A DNA stretch of 64,000 nucleotides. Origin: Nitrobacter sp035546855 (lineage in GTDB: Bacteria > Pseudomonadota > Alphaproteobacteria > Rhizobiales > Xanthobacteraceae). Each line of letters starts with the position of its first letter. Position 1 is the first letter of the stretch. The DNA lies in the NCBI GenBank assembly GCA_035546855.1, contig DASZVY010000029.1:3293-67292 (forward strand). The letters are read 5' to 3'. The position numbers were made by a program, and so were the translations under genes. Under the pieces are notes generated by a model. That model worked only from the letters and a program-made list of their open reading frames with translations. It had not been told where the DNA came from and searched no databases. This document shows, one piece after another, positions 17,465 to 26,277 of the stretch.

Positions 17465-18253
17465 TCAATGCCCCTGGAACGCCGGCTTGCGCTTTTCGAC
17501 AAACGCCTTGGCCGCTTCCTTGTGATCGGCGGTATCGCCGCAGCGGGTGTGATGGATCGCCTCGGCGTCGAAGCAAGCCTCCAGCGACATCGACTCGGCG
17601 TTATTGATGTTGGTCTTGATGTAGCCGAGCGTCACGCTCGGCCCCTGTGCCAGCGACATCGCGAGCTCATGCGCGGCGTGATCGACTTCCGTATCGGGCA
17701 CGACCTTGCTCACGATGCCGAGTGACAAAGCCTCCTGCGCGGTCAGCACCGGCGACAGCAGATAGAGCTCGCGCGCCTTGGCGCTGCCGAGCATCTGCGT
17801 CAGGAAATAGGTGCCGCCGTAGTCGCCGGACAATCCGACCTTGGCGAAGGCCGTGGTGATCTTGACCGAGGCGCTGGCGACCCGCAGATCGCAGGCGAGC
17901 GCGATCGACAGGCCCGCGCCCGCGGCAGCGCCATCGACCTGCGCCACGACGGGTTTCGGCATTTGATGCAGGATGCGCGAGACTTCCATGCCGCGCCGCA
18001 GGTTGACACGCTTGGCCTCGAACGGCAGTGGCGCCCGCCCCTCCGCCATCGACTTGACGTCGCCGCCGACGCAAAACGTGCCGCCCGCCCCCTTGAGCAG
18101 CACCGCGCGCACCTCATGATCCTCCGCGGCGCGCCGTGCCGCATCCACGAGGCCGCGTGTCATGTCCGGATTGAGCGCATTGCGGCGATCCGGCCGGTTC
18201 ATGGTGATCGTCAGCAGTCCGTGCTCGAGCTTCTGGAGAACCATGTCGTTCAT
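17465..18253 (-). CDS. Enoyl-CoA hydratase/isomerase family protein
   Basis: A 262-residue crotonase-family protein. GGTFCVGGDVKSMAEG (residues ~60-75) and VDGAAAGAGLSIALACDLR (in parts: DGAAAGAGLS, ALACDLR, ~103-121) form the oxyanion hole; FAKVGLSGDYGGTYFL (~134) is the active-site segment. ATG 18253 (MNDMVL) is preceded by AAGAAGG at a suitable distance, better than an in-frame TTG 36 bases earlier. First gene of a three-gene minus-strand operon with the VOC protein and the ADP-forming synthetase. Confidence 0.88.
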   Translation of the reverse strand: MNDMVLQKLEHGLLTITMNRPDRRNALNPDMTRGLVDAARRAAEDHEVRAVLLKGAGGTFCVGGDVKSMAEGRAPLPFEAKRVNLRRGMEVSRILHQMPKPVVAQVDGAAAGAGLSIALACDLRVASASVKITTAFAKVGLSGDYGGTYFLTQMLGSAKARELYLLSPVLTAQEALSLGIVSKVVPDTEVDHAAHELAMSLAQGPSVTLGYIKTNINNAESMSLEACFDAEAIHHTRCGDTADHKEAAKAFVEKRKPAFQGH

Positions 18254-18467
18254 GGAGGCAACCTTCTTCTTGTTGTCACCTCGAAACAACCGTCTTCAAG
18301 ATGACCTCCCCGGCGCGATGCGACGTGGCGTTTATCTATCGTTGCTCCGATCATGCCGTAACGGCCGCGCAGCGGCAAGCTGCGGCCACGAAAGCTCTCG
18401 CCGGGGATATTTTCCGCAAAGCGGAATGGATGATACGGTGCGGCACGAGTCCTCGGAGCACACGACG

Positions 18468-19286
18468 ATGCCGGCGGCGACAGACAGTCTCGCGTCCGTG
18501 CGCGGAATCGCGGCGATTGCCGCGCTCGCCGCAATCGTGATCGTCTCGCCGTCGCAGGCATCAGGCTGCGCGCCCGCGGCCGATGACGAAGGCCACGTCG
18601 CCACCATCATCGATGCCCGCACCTTCCGGCTCGACGACGGTCGCGAGATCCGTCTTGCCGCGATCGAAGCCGTTCCCGCAACGTCCGCGGATGGGGTCGC
18701 CGTGCTGGCATCGCTTATCGAAGGCCGCCACGTGATCCTGCGAGGGGAGACCGATGCCCCGGATCGCTATGGCCGGCAGTCCGCCTTCGTGTTCCCCGGC
18801 CGCTCCCCTTTCTCGGTCCAGCATCACCTGCTCGCCCGCGGCGCGGCGCTGTTCTCCGGACAACGTCTCGATGCATCCTGCGCGGCGGAACTCAGGGCCG
18901 CCGAAACGGAGGCGCGGCATGCCAAGGCGGGAACCTGGGCCACCTCGGTCGTCATAAAAAGCGCGGAAAATCCGGACGATATTTTGGCAAGGATCGGGCA
19001 GTTTGCCGTGGTTGAAGGCAGGGTCTTGTCGGTCCGGCAGGCCGGCGGCACGGTCTATGTCAACTTTGGACGCCGCTGGACACGAGACTTTGCTGCGACT
19101 ATTTCAAGGCGCAGGATGCCATTGTTTGAGGCGGCGGGAATGACCGCCAAATCCCTCGAAAACCAGCGCGTTCGAGTCCGTGGCTGGGTCGAACGTCACG
19201 GGGGGCCGCAGATCGAGCTCCTCGGCACAGGGCAAATTGAAGTGATTGGCGGCAGCGAGCCGGGCGGAGGCGAACAGCGACCGTGA
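18468..19286 (+). CDS. Exported thermonuclease-like (SNase-fold) protein with second OB-fold; probably catalytically impaired
   Basis: A 272-residue protein with a signal peptide (residues ~10-33, IAAIAALAAIVIVSPSQASG in parts) and a Cys right after it. Residues ~45-155 match the staphylococcal nuclease fold: IIDARTFRLDDGREIRLAAIEAVP and later DRYGRQSAFVF. In active nucleases the strand reads RLAGIDAPE; here it reads RLAAIEAVP, so the catalytic Glu position holds Pro and the metal-binding Asp is Glu, while the YGR arginine remains. Residues ~170-270 form a second beta-rich OB-like domain (EGRVLSV, YVNFG, RVRGWVE). ATG 18468 has GGAG nine bases upstream. The stop overlaps the start of the protease gene by four bases. 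Confidence 0.78.
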   Translation: MPAATDSLASVRGIAAIAALAAIVIVSPSQASGCAPAADDEGHVATIIDARTFRLDDGREIRLAAIEAVPATSADGVAVLASLIEGRHVILRGETDAPDRYGRQSAFVFPGRSPFSVQHHLLARGAALFSGQRLDASCAAELRAAETEARHAKAGTWATSVVIKSAENPDDILARIGQFAVVEGRVLSVRQAGGTVYVNFGRRWTRDFAATISRRRMPLFEAAGMTAKSLENQRVRVRGWVERHGGPQIELLGTGQIEVIGGSEPGGGEQRP

Positions 19287-20776
19287 CGGGGCATGTTGAA
19301 CTGCGCGGAACAGGTTTGAGCCGTCGCCTGCTGGCTGCGTCTGCGGTGGTGTGCGCGTCCCTTGTCTTGTCCGCATGCGGGGACATGAGCCGTTTCGAGA
19401 CGGCCTCTCATCCGTCACACCCCGCCGCGAAGCCGGTGCGAACCGCAGCCGCGCAGACCCCAGCCGCCGAACGCGAGCACGAACGCATCCTGGCCTCCTA
19501 CGGCGGCGCCTATGACGACCCGAAGCTCGAAGCCCTGATCAACAAGACCGTGCAACGGCTGGTGGCCGCATCGGAACGGCCCGACCTGACCTACAAGGTC
19601 ACGATTCTGAATTCCGGCGCAGTGAACGCCTTTGCGCTGCCGACCGGCCAGCTTTATGTCACGCGCGGCCTGATCGCGCTCGCCAACGACACCTCGGAAC
19701 TGTCGTCGGTTCTGTCGCACGAAATGGCGCATGTGCTGGCAAAACATGCAGCGATCCGCGAGGATCAGGCACGGCAGGCCGCGCTTGTCACCCGTGTCGT
19801 GACCGACATGGGAAACGATCCCGATCTGACCGCGCTGGCGCTGGCGAAATCCAAGCTGACTATGGCGAGCTTTTCGCGCGCGCAGGAACTCGAGGCCGAC
19901 GGCATCGGCGTCGGGATTTCCGCGCGCGCTCATTTCGATCCCTATGGCGCCGCGCGCTTCCTGACGGACATGGAGCGCAATGCGGCCCTCAAGGCCGGAC
20001 GCAATTCGATCGATCCGCGATCGCAGGATTTCCTGTCATCGCACCCGGCGACCCCGGAGCGTATCCAGAATGTCGAGGCCAATGCCCGGCAATACCCGGC
20101 ACCTCCGAACCCCGAACGCGACCGCGACGAATATCTCAACGCGATCGACAACATCGTCTATGGCGAGGATCCGAGCGAAGGCTTCGTGCGCGGCCACCGT
20201 TTCCTGCATCCGAAGCTCGGCTTCACCTTTCAGGTTCCAGACACCTTCACGATCGACAACACGGCGCAAGCGGTCATCGCGGTGCGCGACGGCGGCGGTC
20301 AGGCGATGCGCTTCGATGTGGTGCGGGTGCCGGCGGAGCAGTCGCTGGGCGACTATCTCAACTCTGGCTGGATGGAGAACGTCGACAAGGGCTCGACGCA
20401 GGAGCTAACCATCAACGGCTTTCCGGCCGCCTCGGTGACCGCACGCGGCGATCAGTGGCAATTCAAGGTCTATGCGCTGCGTTTCGGCAGCGACGTCTAT
20501 CGCTTTATTTTCGCAACCCGGCAGAAGACGACCGAGAGCGACCGCAATGCACGCGAGACGATCGGCTCGTTTCGCCGTCTGACGCTTGATGAAATCCAGG
20601 CCGCACGACCGCTGCGGATCAAGGTCATCACGGTTCAACCGGGAGACACCGTGGAAACGCTGTCGCATCGGATGGCCGGGGTGGATCATCCCGCCCAGCG
20701 TTTCCGCGTCCTCAACGGCCTCGATCCCCACGCCGAAGTGAAGGTGCGGGAACGCGTCAAGATCGTGGTGGATTGA
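19283..20776 (+). CDS. M48-family zinc metalloprotease lipoprotein-like, with LysM-like C-terminus
   Basis: A 497-residue exported protease. A GTG start overlaps the upstream stop (GTGA). The signal peptide ends in LVLSACGD, a good lipobox with Cys ~32. HEMAH (~147) is the zinc site and ELEADGIGV (~203) supplies the third ligand, as in the Oma1/BepA-type M48 group. Residues ~300-430 form a domain with LGFTFQVPDTFTI. The last 55 residues (VITVQPGDTVETLSHRM) look like a LysM peptidoglycan-binding module. The expected role is periplasmic protein quality control near the cell wall. It is cotranscribed with the nuclease-fold gene. Confidence 0.9.
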   Translation: MTGHVELRGTGLSRRLLAASAVVCASLVLSACGDMSRFETASHPSHPAAKPVRTAAAQTPAAEREHERILASYGGAYDDPKLEALINKTVQRLVAASERPDLTYKVTILNSGAVNAFALPTGQLYVTRGLIALANDTSELSSVLSHEMAHVLAKHAAIREDQARQAALVTRVVTDMGNDPDLTALALAKSKLTMASFSRAQELEADGIGVGISARAHFDPYGAARFLTDMERNAALKAGRNSIDPRSQDFLSSHPATPERIQNVEANARQYPAPPNPERDRDEYLNAIDNIVYGEDPSEGFVRGHRFLHPKLGFTFQVPDTFTIDNTAQAVIAVRDGGGQAMRFDVVRVPAEQSLGDYLNSGWMENVDKGSTQELTINGFPAASVTARGDQWQFKVYALRFGSDVYRFIFATRQKTTESDRNARETIGSFRRLTLDEIQAARPLRIKVITVQPGDTVETLSHRMAGVDHPAQRFRVLNGLDPHAEVKVRERVKIVVD

Positions 20777-20797
20777 GCGACGACCATCCGGCATGAA

Positions 20798-20823
20798 AAA
20801 GCCCGCCGGAAAGGGCGGGCTTT
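20798..20823. terminator. Bidirectional intrinsic terminator between M48 protease and CarD genes
   Basis: AAAGCCCGCC and GGCGGGCTTT form a ten-base stem around a six-base loop. On the minus strand the stem is followed by a run of five T, making it a good terminator for the CarD-like gene; on the plus strand three T follow, so it can also end the protease transcript. Confidence 0.85.
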
Positions 20824-20827
20824 CATC

Positions 20828-20856
20828 GATCTTGTAGAGAAAGATCTTGTAGAGAA
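20828..20856. repeat. Tandem direct repeat at the CarD 3' end
   Basis: The 14-base unit GATCTTGTAGAGAA occurs twice with one base between copies, just before the stop codon of the minus-strand CarD gene and after the terminator. It looks like a recent small duplication in the 3' untranslated region. Confidence 0.7.
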
Positions 20857-20857
20857 C

Positions 20858-21808
20858 TCAGGCGGCCTCGTCGGCGACAGCCGTGTCGTCGCCATCGACA
20901 TCCGCATCGGCATCGATATCCGCCTCGGCTTCCGCTTCGGCCTTGGCGCCGCGGCGTGGGCTCTTGGCGAGCTGACCTTCGATCTCCTTGACCGCCTCGG
21001 TCTCGGTGACGTGCTGAACGACGGCGATTTCGCGCGACAGCCGGTCCAGCGCCGCTTCATACAACTGCCGTTCGCTGTAGGACTGCTCCGGCTGCGACTC
21101 CGACCGATAGAGGTCGCGCACCACTTCCGCGATTGCGACGATGTCGCCGGAGTTGATCTTCGCTTCGTACTCCTGCGCGCGGCGGGACCACATGGTGCGC
21201 TTGATTCGCGCACGCCCCTTCAACGTCTCAAGGGCTCGCTTGACCAGCGCCGGCTCCGACAGCTTGCGCATGCCGACATTGGCGACCTTGGCCGTCGGCA
21301 CCCGCAGCGTCATCTTGTCCTTCATGAAGTTGATGACGAACAGCTCAAGCTTCGCGCCGGCGATCTCCTGCTCCTCAATCGCCAGAATCTGACCGACGCC
21401 GTGCGCCGGATAGACGACGAACTCGTTGGTCTTGAAACCCTGGCGCTGCGTCAGAACCTTCTTCGGCTCCTCCACGCGCGGCGCCGCCACCGGCTTGACG
21501 GCAGCCGCAGGCTTGGCCGCGTGGGGCTTGGCAACAGGCTTTGCGACGGTTTTGGCGGCCGGTTTGGAAGCGGAAGCCGGTTTCGAAGCAGTCGCGGCAG
21601 TCTTCGAAGCGGCCGGCCTGGCGGCAGTTTTGGCGGTCTTGGCAGTCTTGGTTGGCATTGCACTTCTTTTGTTTTTCGAGGACTTGGCGGCCGAAACCTT
21701 GGCCACCGTCCGGGACGTCCGGGCGGCAGGGCGGGAACGGGATTTTGTTGCGCTGCGGGAAACCGCAGACGCTTTGGAAGCACTCTTTTTACGCGTTTTC
21801 TGTGACAC
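20858..21808 (-). CDS. carD: CarD-family RNA polymerase-binding transcription regulator with basic N-tail and acidic C-tail
   Basis: A 316-residue protein whose central part (residues ~118-280) is a CarD/CdnL domain: FKTNEFVVYPAHGVGQI is the RNA-polymerase-interacting Tudor-like segment and RTMWSRRAQEYEAKINSGD contains the conserved Trp that contacts promoter DNA. Residues 1-115 are Lys/Ala/Pro-rich with KPVAKPHAAKP-type repeats like histone H1 tails, and the last ~30 residues are acidic (AEAEAEADIDADAD). The start is GTG 21808 without a strong ribosome-binding site; an ATG at 21658 with AGAAG nearby would remove 50 basic residues. The composition upstream of that ATG is the same as downstream, which favours the longer form. 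Ends at a strong terminator. Confidence 0.9.
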   Translation of the reverse strand: MSQKTRKKSASKASAVSRSATKSRSRPAARTSRTVAKVSAAKSSKNKRSAMPTKTAKTAKTAARPAASKTAATASKPASASKPAAKTVAKPVAKPHAAKPAAAVKPVAAPRVEEPKKVLTQRQGFKTNEFVVYPAHGVGQILAIEEQEIAGAKLELFVINFMKDKMTLRVPTAKVANVGMRKLSEPALVKRALETLKGRARIKRTMWSRRAQEYEAKINSGDIVAIAEVVRDLYRSESQPEQSYSERQLYEAALDRLSREIAVVQHVTETEAVKEIEGQLAKSPRRGAKAEAEAEADIDADADVDGDDTAVADEAA

Positions 21809-22043
21809 AGCCTGCGCGTGGAACTGCCACGCCCCTGTTCGATGTTATCGCGGGAACCCAGGGCCATAAGGGCAAAAACAGGGTCCGGCCTCTAAGAATG
21901 TGCCCAATATAGCACATTTCCCGCAAAAATCAATGATTTATGCCCTATTTCGGCCTCCTGAAGCCGAATAGGCACGTCATTGTGTTGAACAGGGTTAAGC
22001 GGAAGCGCTTCGCCGGTTTGGACGCCGGCCTCTCTCGTGCGGC

Positions 22044-22382
22044 TCAGTCGCCGGATCCGGGGTTGGAGGAAAAATATTTCTCGAATTTTCCCTCCTGCCC
22101 GTCGAATTCCTTGGCGTCGGGCGGCGACTCTTTCTTCTGGGTGATGTTCGGCCAGCTCTTGGCGTACTCGGCGTTCACCCCGAGCCATTTCTCCAGACCC
22201 GGCTCGGTGTCCGGCTTGATCGCATCCGCCGGGCATTCCGGCTCGCAAACCCCGCAATCGATGCACTCGTCCGGATGAATGACGAGCATGTTTTCGCCTT
22301 CGTAGAAGCAATCGACCGGACAGACTTCGACGCAGTCGGTGTATTTGCACTTGATGCAGTTTTCTGTGACGACGTAAGTCAT
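22044..22382 (-). CDS. fdxA: Ferredoxin FdxA (7Fe type)
   Basis: A 112-residue ferredoxin. The first cluster motif is CIKCKYTDCVEVCPVDC and the second CIDCGVCEPECPADAI, matching the 3Fe-4S/4Fe-4S proteins of the FdxA family, followed by the long C-terminal extension (NAEYAKSWPNITQKK) typical of the alphaproteobacterial form. ATG 22382 begins the canonical MTYVVTENCIKC sequence; the frame is open further upstream but overlaps the S4 gene. It acts as a small cytosolic electron carrier. It sits between CarD and S4-domain genes, all minus strand. Confidence 0.95.
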   Translation of the reverse strand: MTYVVTENCIKCKYTDCVEVCPVDCFYEGENMLVIHPDECIDCGVCEPECPADAIKPDTEPGLEKWLGVNAEYAKSWPNITQKKESPPDAKEFDGQEGKFEKYFSSNPGSGD

Positions 22383-22491
22383 CCAAGGCTCCGAAACGGA
22401 TGGATTTTGCAGGTGTGCGTAGCGCAGGAACAGCGCAGCCGCAAGCCGTGGATCAGTGCGAAATACGCAAGCCCCCGGCATGCATGGCTGT

Positions 22492-22794
22492 TCAAGCTCC
22501 GGCGCTGGCACCGGCATCATCCTGCATCTCGCGGTAGAGCATGCGAGCTGCGGCAGCGTCTCCACGCCGTTCCGAAAACCCCATGACCTTCAGGATACGA
22601 ACGCTGCGGTCGAGCCCGATCGTCAAGACATCGTCGACCTTGACCGCATGGCCCGGCGATTTTTCCCGAATGCCGTTGATGCGGACATGTCCCGCCGCGA
22701 CCAGCGCGGCCGCACTGGTGCGGGCCTTTACCACCCGCGCGTGCCAGAGCCATTTATCGATACGTTGACGCTCCAAGATCCACCGATGCCACAA
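22492..22794 (-). CDS. S4-domain RNA-binding protein (HslR-like)
   Basis: A 100-residue protein with an S4 domain over residues ~8-70: RQRIDKWLWHARVVKARTSAAALVAAGHVRING (in parts: RIDKWLWHARVVKAR, AGHVRING), then PGHAVKVDDVLTIG. This matches the heat-shock protein Hsp15/HslR group, which binds free 50S subunits carrying nascent chains. The start is uncertain: the frame has no ATG, so TTG 22794 or TTG 22776 must be used. It lies 57 bases after the helicase gene in the same direction. Confidence 0.85.
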   Translation of the reverse strand: MWHRWILERQRIDKWLWHARVVKARTSAAALVAAGHVRINGIREKSPGHAVKVDDVLTIGLDRSVRILKVMGFSERRGDAAAARMLYREMQDDAGASAGA

Positions 22795-22851
22795 AGCAGG
22801 CCCGTGCAGGCGGGACCGGATTCAAACATGGAGCGCGCTCGCCCGCGAGTC

Positions 22852-25800
22852 CTAATCCTTGCGGTTGGCGAGTTGCTCTTTGAGCGCGGCGAGCTTCGCA
22901 AACGGCGAATTGGGATCGATCGCGTGTTCGCGTTCCCGCGGCGCGCTGCTGGCATAGGGCCGAAGCGACGCGCCAACTTCATGGCGTCCGTCGCGACCGC
23001 CCTTGCGCGGCCCCTTGAAACGGAGATGATCCTGGTCCCTGTCCCGTCCCTTGGCATGATCGCGCGGCGGGCGCCCCTTGCCTTCGCGTCCTTCGCGGCC
23101 GCCCGCCGCTTCGGCAGCGCCTTCTGCCGGCGCACCCGCGGGCTTGCGGAAATCCTTGAAGCGGTCGCGGCGATTGCGACCATGCCGCTCGCGCTTCGCG
23201 CCATCGCCAGTCTCGCCTTCGGCGGCCGGCTGTCCCTCGCCCTGTGGCTGGCCCTGGCGCTGGTCCGGCCGGCGATGACGGTTGCGATCGTGGCGCGGAC
23301 GGCGCTCCTCGGAACGGCCGCCGGGCCGCCAGACCTCGATCATCGCAGGCGTTGGCTCCGCTTCAGCGGAGGCTTCCGCAGTCTCGGACGTGACCGTCTC
23401 GGACGTGACCGCGACTGCAATTTCGGTCGGAGCTTCCCTTTCGTCATCCTGACTGACAGCAGGCGGCGCATTCTCCCCGACCGGCGCAGCTTCCGGCTCC
23501 GGCGGAGGCGTGAACGTAACGTCGGGAAGCAGCGATACCGAGGGAGCCGCGCTGGCGACGTCGGCCTGCGCTGCGTCGGCAGCAGATGCATCTTCAGATG
23601 AGGGGGCCGGCGCGGCGGCATCGGCGTCAACTGTATCCGATGCAGCGGGCGCACTCTCCGTACTCATCGGATCGGATGCCGGAGACGCGTCAGCACGTGT
23701 TGCCGCATGAGCTTGCGGCGCTTCAACTCCGGCAGTCTCGGGTGCAGCGGGCGCCGGCGTCGGCGCGGGGCGCCGCTCCATGCGATAGCCGAGCGCGCGC
23801 AGGATCGAGGCGAAATCCTCGCCGGCCGATCCGGCCAGCGACGTCATCGCCTGCGTGACGACAAATCCGCGGCCGTCGAATGCACCGGCAGGCTTTTCGC
23901 CGGACATTCCTTCGCGCCACGCCAGCGCCGGACGGATCAGGTCGGCAAGCCGTTCAAGGATATCGACACGCACCGCGCGCTCGCCGCACTGACGATAGCC
24001 GAGCGTGCGATAGGCATCGCGATCGAGTTGCTTGTCGACCGGAAACGAGGTGCGGCCGCTGCTGGCCAGATGCTGCGCGCTCGACAGCGCCGCGAGGTCG
24101 ACATTGTCCTGCTTCGAGGCCCAGAGCAGCGAGGCCAACGAGCGCGCGGCCGGCTTCAGCAATGCCGGGAAGTAGATGTGATAGGCCCCGAAGCGTACGC
24201 CGTATTTGCGCAACGTTGCGCGCGACGGCTGATCGAGATCCTTCATCTCGGCCGCGATTTTCGATCGCTCCAACACACCGAGCGCTTCGGTCAACTGGAA
24301 GGCGATCCCGCGCGCGATGCCGGTGACGTCTTCCGCCTTGGACAATTCGAACAGCGGCCCCAGCAGCTTTTCGATATGCGTCTTCAGCCACAGATCGAGC
24401 CGCGCCTGCACCGAATCGCGCGCCGCGCCGGTCAGCCGCTCGTCGGCAATGATCCGCAGCCGCGGGTGCAGCGCGTCGTCGGCCGCAACCAGCCGCGCCA
24501 CGGCATCGCCGGTCCAGCGGACGGTGCCGTCGGACGTCAGCACGAATTGATCGTCCGGCGCATTGGACAGCTTTTCGGCGCGTGCCTCAATTTCCCCGGC
24601 GAGCGCCTTCTGTGCGGTCGCCTGCAGCGCCTTCGCGTCCGAACCCGCCTCCGCGGCGTCAGGTGCAAAGGTGAATCCATCGAGGCGGCCGATCACGTGG
24701 CCCTCTACGATCACTTCACCGGTCTTGCCAATTTCTGTATTCAACATGGTGTTTTCCCGCAGGCGGCGCATCAATACACTGGTCCGGCGATCAACGAAAC
24801 GCTCCGTGAGCCTTTCGTGCAGCGCATCGGACAATTTATTTTCGACCTCGCGCGAGATTCCCTGCCAATGCTCGGGATCGGCCAGCCAGTCAGGGCGGTT
24901 GGCGACAAAGGTCCATGTCCGGATTTGCGCGATTCGACCCGACAGGGTGTCGATATCGCCGTCGGTCCGGTCGGCTTGCGCAACCTGGGCCGCGAACCAG
25001 TCGTCCGGCAGCCGACCCTTGCGCATCAGGAAATCAAACAGGGTCGTCACCAGTTCGGCATGTGCCGCCGGAGCGATCTTGCGATAGTCCGGAATCTGGC
25101 AGGCGTCCCACAACCGCTCCACCGCGGCCCGACCCTGCGCCATCTCGCGCACGTCGGCATCGCGCGCGGCGTGATCCAGCACGCGCTGGTCTTCCGCGAC
25201 CGGCGCTCGTGTCAGGGCTTCATGCGAGGGCGCCTGTGCCAGCGACACCTGCAACGCACCGACCGAGGAGACGTCGAGACTGGAGTTGCGCCATTGCAGC
25301 GTCTTGACGCTGTCGAAGGTGTGATTCTGCAGCGCATTGACCAGTTCGGGCTCGAACGGCGCGCAGCGTCCGGTGGTGCCGAACGTGCCGTTGCGCGTGG
25401 CGCGGCCGGCGCGGCCGGCGATCTGCGCGAATTCCGGCGGCGTCAGCCGACGGAATTGATAGCCGTCATATTTGCGGTCCGACGCGAATGCGACGTGATC
25501 GACGTCGAGATTGAGGCCCATGCCGATGGCGTCGGTGGCGACGAGATAATCGACGTCGCCGGATTGGAACATCGCCACCTGGGCGTTGCGGGTGCGTGGG
25601 CTGAGCGATCCCAAGACCACCGCGGCGCCGCCGTGCTGGCGGCGGATCAATTCGGCGATGGCATAAACTTCATCCGCGGAAAACGCGACGATCGCGGTGC
25701 GCCGCGACTGCCGGGTGATCTTGCGATCGCCGGCGAACTCGAGTTGCGACAGCCGCGGCCGCGTGATGATGCTGGCGCCCGGCAACAGCCGCTCGATGAT

Positions 25801-26277
25801 CGGGCGCATGGTGGCAGCGCCGAGCAGCAGCGTCTCGTCGCGACCGCGCCGATTGAGAATGCGATCGGTAAAGACATGGCCACGTTCGAGATCCGCTGCG
25901 ATCTGGATTTCATCGACGGCGAGGAACGAGACGTCGAGATCGCGCGGCATCGCCTCCACGGTCGAGACCCAGAAGCGCGGGTGCGGCGGCTTGATCTTCT
26001 CCTCGCCGGTGACGAGCGCGACGGAATCCGCGCCTATGCGATCGGCGATCTTGTTGTAGACCTCACGCGCGAGCAGCCGCAGCGGCAACCCGATGATGCC
26101 GGACGAATGCGCCAGCATCCGCTCGATCGCGAGATGGGTCTTGCCGGTATTGGTCGGACCGAGCACCGCGGTAACGCCCGCGCCGGGAGCCCGGCCATTG
26201 GCAAGCGAAGAGGTCGAAGACGAAAAGGCCATGTTTTCCGAAGGGTTTTGCGTCGCTGACGCTGCGAGGTGTTTCAC
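22852..26277 (-). CDS. Suv3-like RNA helicase with long charged C-terminal tail
   Basis: A superfamily-2 helicase of up to 1141 residues. Walker A GPTNTGKTH is at ~40-48, the DExH-type box is VDEIQ (~120), motif V/VI regions include ATDAIGMGLNLDVDHV and QIAGRAGRATRNG (~286). This order and the DEIQ box match mitochondrial Suv3 and its alphaproteobacterial relatives, which unwind RNA for decay by PNPase. Residues ~830-960 are Ala/Pro/Glu-rich and ~980-1110 Arg/Gly/Asp-rich (HGRNRRDRFKDF, DHLRFKGPRKGG), a probable disordered RNA-binding tail. The start is either GTG 26277 or ATG 26232; neither has a strong ribosome site. It is followed by the S4 gene. Confidence 0.9.
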   Translation of the reverse strand: MKHLAASATQNPSENMAFSSSTSSLANGRAPGAGVTAVLGPTNTGKTHLAIERMLAHSSGIIGLPLRLLAREVYNKIADRIGADSVALVTGEEKIKPPHPRFWVSTVEAMPRDLDVSFLAVDEIQIAADLERGHVFTDRILNRRGRDETLLLGAATMRPIIERLLPGASIITRPRLSQLEFAGDRKITRQSRRTAIVAFSADEVYAIAELIRRQHGGAAVVLGSLSPRTRNAQVAMFQSGDVDYLVATDAIGMGLNLDVDHVAFASDRKYDGYQFRRLTPPEFAQIAGRAGRATRNGTFGTTGRCAPFEPELVNALQNHTFDSVKTLQWRNSSLDVSSVGALQVSLAQAPSHEALTRAPVAEDQRVLDHAARDADVREMAQGRAAVERLWDACQIPDYRKIAPAAHAELVTTLFDFLMRKGRLPDDWFAAQVAQADRTDGDIDTLSGRIAQIRTWTFVANRPDWLADPEHWQGISREVENKLSDALHERLTERFVDRRTSVLMRRLRENTMLNTEIGKTGEVIVEGHVIGRLDGFTFAPDAAEAGSDAKALQATAQKALAGEIEARAEKLSNAPDDQFVLTSDGTVRWTGDAVARLVAADDALHPRLRIIADERLTGAARDSVQARLDLWLKTHIEKLLGPLFELSKAEDVTGIARGIAFQLTEALGVLERSKIAAEMKDLDQPSRATLRKYGVRFGAYHIYFPALLKPAARSLASLLWASKQDNVDLAALSSAQHLASSGRTSFPVDKQLDRDAYRTLGYRQCGERAVRVDILERLADLIRPALAWREGMSGEKPAGAFDGRGFVVTQAMTSLAGSAGEDFASILRALGYRMERRPAPTPAPAAPETAGVEAPQAHAATRADASPASDPMSTESAPAASDTVDADAAAPAPSSEDASAADAAQADVASAAPSVSLLPDVTFTPPPEPEAAPVGENAPPAVSQDDEREAPTEIAVAVTSETVTSETAEASAEAEPTPAMIEVWRPGGRSEERRPRHDRNRHRRPDQRQGQPQGEGQPAAEGETGDGAKRERHGRNRRDRFKDFRKPAGAPAEGAAEAAGGREGREGKGRPPRDHAKGRDRDQDHLRFKGPRKGGRDGRHEVGASLRPYASSAPREREHAIDPNSPFAKLAALKEQLANRKD

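Noticed and set aside
23707..26259. An 850-codon open frame antisense to the helicase gene
   Set aside because: The helicase strand has Walker motifs and a full SF2 pattern; the antisense product has none.
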